NCBI GenBank assembly: GCA_033060915.1
Contig: CM065392.1
Location: forward strand, 12,232,001-12,296,000
From: Euryodendron excelsum
Lineage: Eukaryota; Streptophyta; Magnoliopsida; Ericales; Pentaphylacaceae
Reading direction: 5' to 3'
DNA length: 64,000 nucleotides
Positions 46,206 to 56,908 of this stretch are shown in pieces; the first letter of the stretch is position 1, and the number at the start of each line of letters is the position of its first letter. The translations under genes were made by a program, and so were the position numbers. The notes beneath the pieces are model-generated. The model was not told the origin of the DNA. It did no database searches and worked only from the letters and a program-made list of their open reading frames with translations.

Positions 46206-46213
46206 CTTTTATA
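46206..46213 (-). promoter_or_regulatory. TATA box of the prolamin-like gene
   Basis: TATAAAAG on the minus strand, followed by ~80 bp with no upstream ATG that would spoil the start at 46125 except one in gcATGtattat near 46197, likely before the transcription start. Good match to the plant consensus. Confidence 0.6.
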
Positions 46214-47850
46214 GTAGGAAGATGACTTGAAAACATTGGAATAGTTTCATGCAGTCTTCTTCAATTGCCATTTATTAATACTTTTTAATTATATATACAT
46301 TTATCCTATTAATTGACCATTATGGGTTTAAGTTACGAAATTGTAAATGTCCCTTTAATTATTAGTATGTTTCTTCTAATATTGGCAATTTTATGAAAGG
46401 AAATTTTCTTTGTCTCCATCAATCACTACCATAGAGGACATAGAAGAGGGGCCATTATGGTTGATTACGGTTAGATCATCTCCCGATGTTTAAATCCACG
46501 ATCTAATGACTAAAACTGACGATGAATTTTGTATAGTTATCCATCTTGCCAGCAGGTTTGAAGTTCAAATCCTCAGTACTGTAATCAAACAACTCCAATC
46601 TTTCTTTTTTTTTGGTTTTCATGGATGTTACAATTAGAGGTGTCTGGATTAGCTTACACACGTCTCGCCATCAACACCAAGACAAGAATATACACAAGAC
46701 ATAAATCACAAGTGACTTGACTCTGATAGTTGAACTAGAGTTGACAGATCAGGAAAGCACAACTTTTTATTTCCAGCAAACCACCGTTCTTCAACTTAGG
46801 TTTAGGTGTCCATAAGCCACTGCGGTAAGTAAGAAATTCATTAATGTGATCCACCCGTCATTAAAATATTTCAAACGAAAGATTTTTTCACACCGCCTAT
46901 GATCGTAGTTAGTAAATACTTATACTATTTACATTTAATATTTGTCTGTACGTATAAATGAAAAAAACTTTTATTTTTCGTTCAGATTTGAAACTTAATG
47001 AAAAATACTTATTTTTTTTAGTTAATATACATATTAAACGTTTTACGTATTATACTTTTTAAAAAACTCGATTAAAAATTAAATGTAATTCAATATAATT
47101 TTAGCATATAATTAATTCTGTACTTAATACATAATTATAATAGTACAATTATGGACCATTAAACTTATTCAACTTTGTCAATTATAGAAAAAGCTTGTAT
47201 AACTCATGATTTGTTTATCTTTACTAGTATCATGTCATATATATTTGTAATATTTTTCTAATATTTGATATATTTAAATTATTAAACATATTTTTCTTTA
47301 ATTTCTTATTAATACTCAAAATATTAAATTATAAATTGAAATTGATAAATTAACCCATTCTTATATGAAGTATTAAAATAATAAAATAAAAATGACTTAT
47401 TTATCTACCACTTTAAGTTACCTTTTTGTTAATAATATGTTTTAAAAATTGATAAGACAAAAAAATGCCTACTAACATATATATGAGGAAATTGCTTATA
47501 ATGTTACCGTATTTTTTGTCCCCACTTTTTAACTAATTTCTATATGATACTCAGATAATTATTTTGTATTTTTGATATTCTCGTATTTTTATGCTGAATT
47601 TTGTTACATTATTTTTTTAAAAAAAATCAAATTAAATCCATACGTTTTATATATCATTCTTTTGTCGTCCTGTATTTCACTAACTATGCCCATAATTATC
47701 TATTCTAAGGTATTGCAACCTTATCACTAAAACATGACAGTAGTGATATTCAGATTTTTTGTTAAAAAAATTGTATTACTGTGTAAAAGTAACTTATATC
47801 TATACTATTATAATCTATCTATCTTTATCTATATCTACCTATCTATCTAT
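46214..47850. other. Gene-free AT-rich DNA ending in a (TATC)n microsatellite
   Basis: No conserved coding segment. Degenerate tatc repeats at 47810-47850 run up to the Helitron array. Confidence 0.55.
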
Positions 47851-48477
47851 TCTTACTATTATAAAGTCAAAACTTGGGTTTGGTGGAGCCTGTTTACAGA
47901 AGTCTTTTTGAAGCTTATCACAATTTAGTTTTCCAAAATACTCAAACTTGTTAATGGGGTTAATGGGGGTTAGCGAGAATTATGGGCTCGCACATTGTAT
48001 GTGTCATCACTTCTAGTACTATTATAAAGTCAACACCTTTTATTAGTGAAGAATTAGCTTTGAGGCCTGTCACAATTAGCCTTCCAAAAATGCCCACAAC
48101 TTTTTTATCTAAAGTCTAAACTACCCTTACGCACTAATTCAAGTTGTTGATGTGATTTCAAGCAGTGGGTGAGTGGAGAAAAATGACTGTATTAGGTGAG
48201 TGGAAGACATTAGTGCATTTGTTAAGGTGTGGTAAGGTGCACACACAATGTGTGCCACCTTCTAGTACTTATACTATCATAAAGCAAATAACTGGGCTTG
48301 GTGAAGCCTGTTTACTTGAGTCTTTTTAAAATCTGTTACAATTGCAGTTTCTTAAAACACCCACACCTGTTAGTTAGTGTATGAAGTTAGTGGGGTTAAT
48401 AGGATTTATGGGCTCACCTAGTATATAGAGTTAGTGGGTTAGTGGGAGTTATGGATGTGTGTACTTTCGCGTCTAGT
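47851..48477 (+). mobile_element. Head-to-tail array of three short Helitron-like elements
   Basis: Three units end in CTAGT at 48013-48017, 48262-48266 and 48473-48477. The first two have a 3' hairpin just before: cacat-tgt-atgtg (47991-48003) and gcacaca-caa-tgtgtgc (48239-48255). Each unit starts with (TC)t..tact.t.ataaag. Units 1 and 3 are close relatives (ttggtg(g/a)agcctgtttac, agtcttttt, gttaatggggttaat-like). Unit 2 is more diverged. A fourth start (agtattataaagt) follows 48477 without a recognisable end. Confidence 0.65.
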
Positions 48478-48589
48478 AGTATTATAAAGTAAACAATAAT
48501 GAAACTTTAAATTCAAATTGTGTCACACTTTTCTTTTTAAAAAATGTACAAAAACTACAGCGGTTTGTTACGCACTGCATGGGAATACC

Positions 48590-49010
48590 GAATTTCTTGC
48601 GCACAGAAAGTTAGAACGATCTCGAAAATTTTGGAATAGTGGAGAGATCTCTAGAAGGTTATAGAATTATGGAAAGATTTTTGAATTTCTCTAAAATTTT
48701 TTAGAAGACTCTTGTGTAGTCTAGAATTTTCTACAATGTTCTAGACTTGTACATATTCTAAATATCTCTAGAATATTCTATGTAAATATCTTAGATATTT
48801 TATAGGCAAGGAGGTGGAAAGATTTTATATGATCATTATTCACCATAGGATTAAATTAATCACCATTATCCATTGAAGATGTGAAGAACTATGTAAAAGG
48901 GAAGGTCTCTTTTGGCCAAACCAAGCAATTGAGATTGTAAAGTGTTCTTGAGTGCAATACACTTCTATTCTCTCAAACTCTCAAGTGTTTCTCTTCTAGT
49001 CTTTTTTTTG
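48590..49010 (+). repeat. Possible degenerate copia-type LTR
   Basis: Rich in tctagaa words and followed by attgagattgtaaagtgtt, cttgagtgcaatacacttc and tattctctcaaactctc, a combination seen in some plant Ty1/copia LTRs. No paired LTR, no clear TG/CA limits. Weak. Confidence 0.25.
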
Positions 49011-49863
49011 TCTAAACTTAAGTTAGAGGCTGACTTAATTTTGCCAAAAAAATATTCGACCTAAATGCATATACAGTTGCGTTGGTAAAAATCCAAATCT
49101 GTGACATATTGCACACAATGATATTTGAAGCAACTGAGGGTAAATGCATAAATTAAAACAGCCACTATAGCCGTATCCACAACTGATTCCCAATGACAGT
49201 TTCCTTCTTCTCTCACCCCACATCCAAGGTTCCAAACTGGCAGTTACCTTCCCTCCTTTTAACTTCTTCCTTTCTCTAAAACGCAAACTCATTCTCTAAA
49301 CTAGAGGTGGGGACCCGTCATGCGTATCACGTGTGCAACACGATAAAAAAATAAAAACAAAAGCCACATAGCCAAAAAAAAGAAAAAGTAAACCATGGTG
49401 ATAAAGAACTCACTTTTTTACTACAGTATTAAATTCAATAACAACTCTGGTTTAGAATGAAAAAAAAAAATGACCTAGATTTCTTTTTCAAAGACTATTT
49501 GAATTTTAGAGGTAATTAACAATTCAAGTTTCAAAGTTAATTGCGAAGTCATCAATGTCTGCAAACTTGTGGAGTCCTCAATTCTTAAAAATCTCAAAAG
49601 GTTGGAAGACGTGTAGTGTTTAGATTTTCTTATTTTTCTCTTTTAGCCTTTTAGTTTTTATAAAGAATAGTAATCTATATTATAATTAGTTATTTTTTGT
49701 ATGGTGATTAGGGTGATTATGGAAGCTTAAAAAGTTAATGTTGTTTCTTATTTGGATAGATTTGGGAAGACACTAACATTATGTTTTCTTTTTATATATT
49801 ATAATAGATGTCCTCCATGGGAAGTAAAGTAATATAGTAGTTCATTAGTAGTTTCAGCATTGG
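49011..49863. other. Gene-free DNA
   Basis: No convincing coding segment. The frame at 49035-49292 (minus) has a mixed composition but no recognisable domain. Confidence 0.45.
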
Positions 49864-49865
49864 TA

Positions 49866-49925
49866 ATGAATCCAAGGGATTGGTTCAGTGGTCAAACCTT
49901 GGAACTGCCGTCTGTTTTCTCGAAA
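49866..49925 (+). repeat. Possible tRNA-derived SINE head
   Basis: ggattggttcagtggtcaaa resembles a Pol III A box, and tctcgaaatcaccc ~35 bp later a B box. Typical of plant SINE 5' ends, but the B box is imperfect and no tail was found. Confidence 0.25.
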
Positions 49926-49931
49926 TCACCC

Positions 49932-50123
49932 TCAAAATCTTTGGTCAAGGAATAACCGTTTCATGTAGAATGGAGAAAATACATAGATCTCGATATTAGT
50001 TAAAATATGTGTAAGTTGACCTGAATTCCTAATCATAAATAAAATAATAAAAAAAGCAACGGTAAGGACGATAGCAATAAAGCATGGCTTTGCTTCCGTT
50101 TCTTCAGTGTTCATCAAGCTCAT
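49932..50123 (-). CDS. Unrecognised small frame with one membrane segment, 63 aa
   Basis: ATG at 50123, stop at 49932. Residues MSLMNTEETEAKPC precede a strongly hydrophobic stretch (FIAIVLTVAFFIILFMI, about residues 15-31), then a mixed tail. Upstream sequence (ctgccccatctgttctccgc) resembles a plant 5' UTR. No known family. The open frame past residue ~33 may be intron, since a possible donor is absent. Could be chance. Confidence 0.2.
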   Translation of the reverse strand: MSLMNTEETEAKPCFIAIVLTVAFFIILFMIRNSGQLTHILTNIEIYVFSPFYMKRLFLDQRF

Positions 50124-50867
50124 GTTGAAGGACAAAAAAATGTCAAAGAGGAAGGCTATGGAGAGTAGGAAAGCGGAGAACAGATGGGGCAGCTAATTCG
50201 TTTCCTGTAAGAAGGTTATTTATTTGTTCTCTTATTTGCTTCCTCTCTGTTAGTGAATTCATTATGTGTGATTTTCTCTGTCAGTACACTAATAAAATTA
50301 TTTGCGGTTTTCCTCTCTATTTATTTTTAAGATACTAGACAGGGATTGGAGAAAGCATAAGAGCAGAATAAAAATTAGAGCATCATAATAAACTTTCAAG
50401 TCTTTTATTAGAATTGATTATTAATAGGTCTACAATAATAGAGGAATGGAATAAAACTTTTTATTTGGGGCTCATGGATAAGAGAGTCACCCTTCCCTTG
50501 TCCTAATGTAGTGAGCTTTCTCTTATTAGGTGGTCTGATGGATATATTCAATAGGCACTTAATGGGTTGTTTTATTGCATGGTACAAATGTAATAAAAAT
50601 GACATAGTGGTCCAAGAAAACAAAATAATTTCTTCCCTTTTGCTTCTGCTCAGTTTAGCAATTAATTTCACACAACTTCCAAAAATAATAATAATAATAA
50701 TATATTACCTACGAATCCCAACTGACATTGAACACTTCATTTTTATTTTATAATTATCAAATATCAAACGATTCACATGCATTGCATGTGTACCCATCAC
50801 TAGTGTAGAACATATGCACACCAAATCAAGAAATTTGGTTCTGCCCCATGATGTAGTAACACCTCAG

Positions 50868-51385
50868 CAGTGGCGGATCTAAAAATTTCGCAAAAGGGGG
50901 CTAAGCAGAAAAAAATAGCAGTGTCGTTGTACTAATAGACAAATATTGTTACTTAAATTTAAGCTCTATAAGACTCAGCAAATATAGAAAATGTAAAAAT
51001 TATAATGGATATAGTACCTAAAATAAAAATATTACTTTTCCAACTAATTTTTTCTTCTAAACTGGAGTGGCAAGCAAAATTACTTGGATTTGAGAAAAGA
51101 AAGGTAAAATTACTTGAATTTTAGAGGAACAATATAATTATTTTGTTATGAATATTTAGAAGTACTTGGAATCCCAGTTAGTATTTCAAAACTTTGGAGG
51201 GGCTACTACATTTATTTTATCATAAATACTTAAAAATATATAAGACTTCTAGATAATTTTTAAAAATGTAGAGATGGTCAATACACCTCTTTTCTCCTAA
51301 ATACATAAAATATAGAGAACCTAAAGTAATTTTTTAAAATTTAGGGCAGCCGTGGCCTCACCCGCCCTCTTGTAGGCCTGCCATG
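50868..51385. mobile_element. Degenerate MITE (cagtggcggatct type)
   Basis: Begins cagtggcggatctaaaaatt + tcgcaaaaggggg and ends near gccgtggcctcacccgccct, a layout found in a common plant element group whose ends read CAGTGGCGGAGC. Arms are poorly matched here. Confidence 0.35.
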
Positions 51386-51458
51386 ATTTGATATGTTAAT
51401 TGCACATGTCAATACCGGTGCCTAATTTCAACACAATTTGTGATGATAATAAATTATG

Positions 51459-52477
51459 GATTAATTTCACTTTATCCCTTTCTACTTAGCTTAAAAAATA
51501 CATATACCCCCTCAACTTCAAAAATAGACATTTACACCCCTCGTTGTACCTGTTAACTTTTCTGTTCAAACTAACCATGAATGCGTTCCACGCGCGACGA
51601 GGGCAATTTGGCTGTATTTTTAAGAGCTTAAAATGTCTTTTATACCCTTTTATTTTGTTTATTTATTTATTTTTAACTCTCCCTCCCTACAATCACCTGC
51701 TCCTAGGCATTCCATCAATGGCTGGCATACAAAATTAGATCCCTCTCCAAAAGCCCTTCACTATAAGCACACAAAAGAAAAAAAACAAAAAAAAAGGAGT
51801 TTGTTGTTCAAATCCAGATCATTTGTAGTTTCTTGTTCAATATATATATATATATATATATATATTTGTACATATTTGCGGGTGGAGGGTGCTGGATCGA
51901 TGGTGGCAGTGGTGCTTAGGGAGAATCGGCCGGTGGTGTCAATCAGAAGAGGATCTAGGTTGAGGAGGAGGTCGGCGGCACTCAGGGGAGGCTCATGAGG
52001 GTTCTGGGTTTAGGGAGGAGGTCAGCGGCTGTGGGGGTTTGGGTTTGAGGAGGTTAGTGAGTTCCCTGTTGTGGCCGACGGTTGAGGAGGCATCGGTGGG
52101 TATGATCAGAGTTGAAGAAGACGGGTCACTGGTTTGTCTATTGGCCTGAAAAAAACAAAGATGGAAGAAGAAAGAAAGAAGAAAAACTGAGAAAGATAAA
52201 AGAGAGAGGGGTGGTGACTGCTTGCCGGCGGTGGGGAAGAAAGTGAGGCCAGGGGTGGCTGGTCTACTACACTTTTTTATTTTATTTTCTCTGTTACAAT
52301 GCTAATGTGCTAGATTAAATTTAATAAGAAAGATGGTATTTTTGAAATTTTACATGATCCGTTAACACTGTTAGCATTTGCACTTCACCAAGTACTACAA
52401 GAGGTGTAAATGTCTATTCTTGCCAGGTATATGTGTTTTTTGAGTTATGTACAAGAGATAGCAAAGTGAAATTAACT
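51459..52477. mobile_element. Non-autonomous MULE-like element, 1.0 kb, with GC-rich core
   Basis: The left arm reads gattaatttcactttatccc, aaaaatacatatacc and aatagacatttacacccctc. The right arm on the other strand reads gttaatttcactttgctatc, aaaaacacatatacc and aatagacatttacacctctt. The arms are ~85 bp. The interior 51880-52270 is unusually G-rich (repeats of gaggaggtcggcggc), distinct from surroundings, so it may be captured gene sequence. Contains (TA)n at 51840-51866. Confidence 0.6.
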
Positions 52478-52559
52478 CATATTTTTTTTGTGTATTCACT
52501 ATAGTAATTCACTGAACCAATTGCTGGTTGTTTTTATAAAAAATAATAATGTTGGAACA

Positions 52560-52800
52560 AAACACTTTCCAAAGCTGGTATGACTGATGTATATCGACTG
52601 ACCCTCTCTCTGTCTTCATCGTGTCTCCTTATTTATGTATTTCCCTCTTGTTTTCAGTTTTCCAGAGAGACCACTTCTCTCTTCCCCACCATTCACACAT
52701 ATACGCCCTCCCTCCTAACCCCGCAAAACTCGCCCTAGTCATAAGACACTATGGACAACGTCAAGGGCAATATCCAAGATGAGATGCATTTCGCCAAGTG
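52560..52800 (+). pseudogene. Possible gene 5' end cut off by a transposon
   Basis: A pyrimidine-rich 5'-UTR-like stretch (ctctctctgtcttcatcg onwards) leads to ATG at 52750 and MDNVKGNIQDEMHFAK followed by a stop. 45 bp on, the element at 52844 begins. The short peptide is not recognised. Could be a captured fragment or chance. Confidence 0.2.
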
Positions 52801-52843
52801 ATACAAAAATTTAAAATTAAATTTCAAATTATACATAAAAAAG

Positions 52844-52898
52844 CATAGTTATTAGAATCGTACTAGTAATTTAACTGGTCAAGCTATCGGTTTATCCG

Positions 52899-52938
<40 letters not shown>

Positions 52939-53796
52939 AAAATAAACATAATAGTTAAAAAAATTATCAATGAGTTAAATGATACTCCATTGCATACAAT
53001 AATTCAAAATAAATATAAAAAATAAATATTTTATAAGAAAAAGTATAAAAATAAAGAAATATAGAAACTTTCAAGTGAACTTATTTTTCTTTCCAATTTA
53101 ATATTTTTCAATCTAATGCTCACTAGTATTTTTAATTTTTTTAAAAATGGAATAAAACTGGACAATAATGTGTATTATTAAGAAAATAATGTTCATTAGT
53201 TTTTGCCTAGTCTTTTTTTTTTCTTTTTTCACCCTATACCCTCCTCTTTCTCATCTTTATTTTTCCTATTTTTTGGTTTTAGTTTATAGTTTATACATTT
53301 TAATTATTACTTTTATAATACATATATCGATATATCTCATTATAATTTGAAAAGCATATATAAATATAAATTTAAAATGAGAAAACAACACAAAGTAAGA
53401 AAGAAAGTATTTTACATTATTTGCCTTGTCCTTTTTTTTTTTTTTTTTTTTTTTTGTTATCCCTCTCTTTATTCCTTTTTTCTTTCTTTTTTTGGTTTTA
53501 GTTTAAAATCTTTACTTTTTTATTCCATTTTTCATCAAAAGACCACAAAAAATGTCTATAAAAAAAAAATGGTTTTAAATCATGCACAATTTATGCTATG
53601 TTGCCTTTTTTTGAAGAACCGTTTGGTTCTCTAAATCTTGACCGGTTTATCGATTTTTTTAAATATCGACTGGTTCTTTTGGTTTAACTCGGTTCACATA
53701 CATTTTCAGTAAACTAATTGAACTGCACTGGTTCAGGGTTCGATTATTGGTTCAACTAGTTGAATTGACCGGTCTGGTCCGATTCTGATAACTATG
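52844..53796. mobile_element. Inverted-repeat element, 953 bp (catagttattagaatcg ends)
   Basis: The termini catagttattagaatcg and, on the other strand, catagttatcagaatcg match at 16 of 17. Subterminal ccggt/accgg words recur. Flanks (ataaaaaag / ataagaagt) are partly alike. The interior is A/T-rich with long T runs and no gene. Related ends occur at 8811-9111. Confidence 0.65.
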
Positions 53797-54966
53797 ATAA
53801 GAAGTCTCATTTTTACAAGAATGAGAAAGTGTTATTATTTTCAGAAGAGTAATGTAGTTAAATAAGAGTTATTCACTTTGAAATAAAATAATCATCGTAA
53901 TGACTCTTACTTATACAAATATCTCTCTCACATTATTCTGGTTATATTTTCTATACAAATTTTTTTGAATGAATAGCATTTTTCTTTAAGAATTCGTTTA
54001 GCATGAAAATCCTGCCTTATACTATAAATATTATATCAATGCATAATAGGGTTGTTTAATAATTCTCAATTTATATTATTATTATAATATCAGATTAAAT
54101 AACTTTTATCGCACACTTGAATCAGAATTCCACCCATGTCTAAATTTGAAACGACCACAAGTTGCATTTTTTATATTCAAGTTGTCCCATATATTCACAA
54201 AGTTATATCCCTTATCATATAAAATAAAAAGTGTTTGGTCATAATACTTTGAATGAAATTTATTTAATATACATTAAAATCATGCATATCATGGGTGGGT
54301 TAGATAGTGGTAAGTAATGTTAAGAAAAAATAATAATTAATAGGGCAAAACTATTATTTTGTAAGTTGAATGGAGCAATTGACCCATTGTCTTCTACGTG
54401 GCGCCGCTCATGAGTAGGGACAGAAGTAAGATTTTCTTTTTTCAGTGCATGGGCCCAAAATTTGTATGCAATCATAGCTGAAATTGTTTACTAATTAAAA
54501 TCTAAGGAAGCAATAAAATAAAATTTAATTGTTTGTTGGTAACATACAAATTTGGTTTACAAAATGGCCTTCGGTAGAAAATTGTGACGTTGAGGTTGAC
54601 AAGGTGCTTATACAATGGTTATTAATATTGTACTGACCAACGTTCATTTTTGCTATTTTTACTAGACATAGTGGTACTGTTGCATTACTTTGTACTATTT
54701 TTAAATTTATTGCTATAAACATTTATATCTAGCAACAAATTATGTGTACTTAAAAAATTTGATAAATATAATATAAGATTATCCATACAAAGTATTATTT
54801 GACACATTAAATTATTTTAGTATAAAATTTAACATGTTATTTGAACTAATTACATGTTTCAAAATAATTAAAAGGCATTTAAATTGTCTTGTACATATTC
54901 AATACAAGTTCTTATATACGTGTATTAAGAAAATATAATAAAAATAAATTATTTCAGAATAAAAAA
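53797..54966. other. Gene-free AT-rich DNA
   Basis: No repeat or coding signal recognised. Confidence 0.5.
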
Positions 54967-56530
54967 TGTAACAATTTCAATTTTTATTAAATACTTTTTT
55001 TTAGGATTTGAAATCAATTTATGGAAAATTAAGCAAAGTCTATATTTAATGGAATTTCCAAGGATGAGATACTAATCTTGAGCTTGGATAAGAGCCAAAA
55101 AAAAAATTTTCGTATAAAATGGTGAAACCAGATTTGCATAGAATGATAAGCAAGGAAAATTTTGAAGGAAGAAAATTTTGAAAGGGCATAAGTGATAGAG
55201 GTATAAGGGTTGATAAGAGAAGAAGATGAAGCATAAGGGGCTTGATACATAATTAAAAGGTGGAGGTAATAACAAGAGTGCCACAAAAAATTAAAACTGC
55301 AATTAGGCCCTAATCTTGACTAGTGTCAAGGCCTAAGCTTTCTTCTTTGCCTATATAAGCAAGGCCATTCGGCCCTTTCATTTCGCACAGGCAGCTCAGG
55401 CTTGAGTAGAGCGTAGATACGAGGAGAGGATGCTAAAATTCTGTAAGGAAGAAAAAAAAGAGGAGCGTTGGCCTAATAGGAAAACAAAAAAAAAAAAAGA
55501 AGGAAATTGTAAGGGAAACTCTACCACTTTCATTTTAATTTTTGTAGAATTATTTGAAGAGCTGTGCTGATTTCTGCAAAATTTGTAAAATATACTTGAG
55601 GTAAACTAGTTGTATACAATATGCTCCTCTCCAAATCTCTTTGCAAAGAGTGTTTCCGGTTATTTCTAAATTGAATCCTGCTTGAATATTTGTGTTTGAT
55701 GTTAAACTCCATGCTTATGTAATTGTTGGATCTATTAAGTTGCGTCCGGCTTATCCTTGACTATCGTGTTCGTTGTTGCACTAAATGATAATAATATTTC
55801 TGAATCATTAATTTTATTATGGTTGATGTACCATGAAACTGATTAGTACATGTCAAAATGCAGCTATTGGCCAAGACTGGTTACTCGATGCTCTTGTGTG
55901 GCAATGGTTGGTTATGGAATTTGATATGATTACGTGGCACAGGTGGAGTTTGACATGGTACTGAGAAAGGTCAGGTATTGGACCTAATGAAAATATTAGA
56001 ATGATTATTGCTACCGTGGTTTATCGTGATTTTGACCGGCTCTTGATTATTATTTTTGTTATCCGGTTTGTTGAACTGATTTATTTGTTGAATTTCACTT
56101 TGATTGTCTTGAACTGAGCATTTGTACTTCTGTTATCTTGTATACTTTTCGATTTAATTTATTTTTCAGGTGGAAGCATAGAACGTAACAGTGTAATATT
56201 TAGAACATACTGGTTATTATTTTGAACCATGAAAAGAATTTTGGAGGCTAATTGTAGTACGCTGATTTGATTATTATTATTTTGGAGGAGACATTTATCA
56301 CTTTGAAGATTTACCTTGAGAGTTATTAGGATTTTATTTTTCTTGGAGTATATAAGTTAAAAAATTATCAAAGTTGTATATTTGGAGACATGACGTATAA
56401 ATTGTTTAATTATCTTGACTTGTGGAAATTATTTATTTTGGGAGTTCATTTCTTTGATGACGTGATGAATAAATATCATCTGAGGTCATTTATTTTATTT
56501 TTTAACAGTTCAAAAATCCGGATCATTACA
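54967..56530 (+). repeat. 5' LTR of the short retrotransposon
   Basis: Pairs with 56909-58480. Shared landmarks: ggatttgaaatcaatttatg, ggcttgagtagagc, ggaaattgtaagggaaact, ttgaccggctcttgatta and aaaatccggatc.ttaca. TATA box tatataag at 55352-55359. Confidence 0.9.
55352..55359 (+). promoter_or_regulatory. TATA box of the 5' LTR
   Basis: TATATAAG in ttgcctatataagcaaggcc. The 3' LTR has tatttaag at the same place (57261). Confidence 0.55.
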
Positions 56531-56532
56531 GT

Positions 56533-56543
56533 TGGTATCAGAG
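56533..56543 (+). other. Primer-binding site, initiator tRNA-Met type
   Basis: tggtatcagag two bases after the 5' LTR, the standard plant retrotransposon site complementary to the tRNA-iMet 3' end. Confidence 0.85.
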
Positions 56544-56895
56544 TTTAGGTATACAAACCCTTAAGGACTATAGGTAGAGTATTGGGCTCAGCTATAGTCT
56601 ATCAGTACGAAGAGAAAAATATTTTATTTATTAGAGTGCACAATGGAAGCATAAGATTAAAATTATTTGGTGTCTTTGTGGAGATATATAAAATGATAAA
56701 CTCTGAGAACGAAATTAGTGAGATTACGATGATTTTGGTGGGTCATATCTTTGAAGAAATTACGTGGAAGCTTGAACATGAAGTTGAAACAACATGATGC
56801 CTTAATTTATGAAGGTTATATATGTTTTGTGGTGATTTAATACCCGCTTTTAATATACCAACGCTATTAGATAAATTTTGAGGATGAAATTTTTT

Positions 56896-56908
56896 AAGGA
56901 GGTTAGAC
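56896..56908 (+). other. Polypurine tract before the 3' LTR
   Basis: aaggaggttagac directly precedes the TG of the 3' LTR. Confidence 0.7.
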
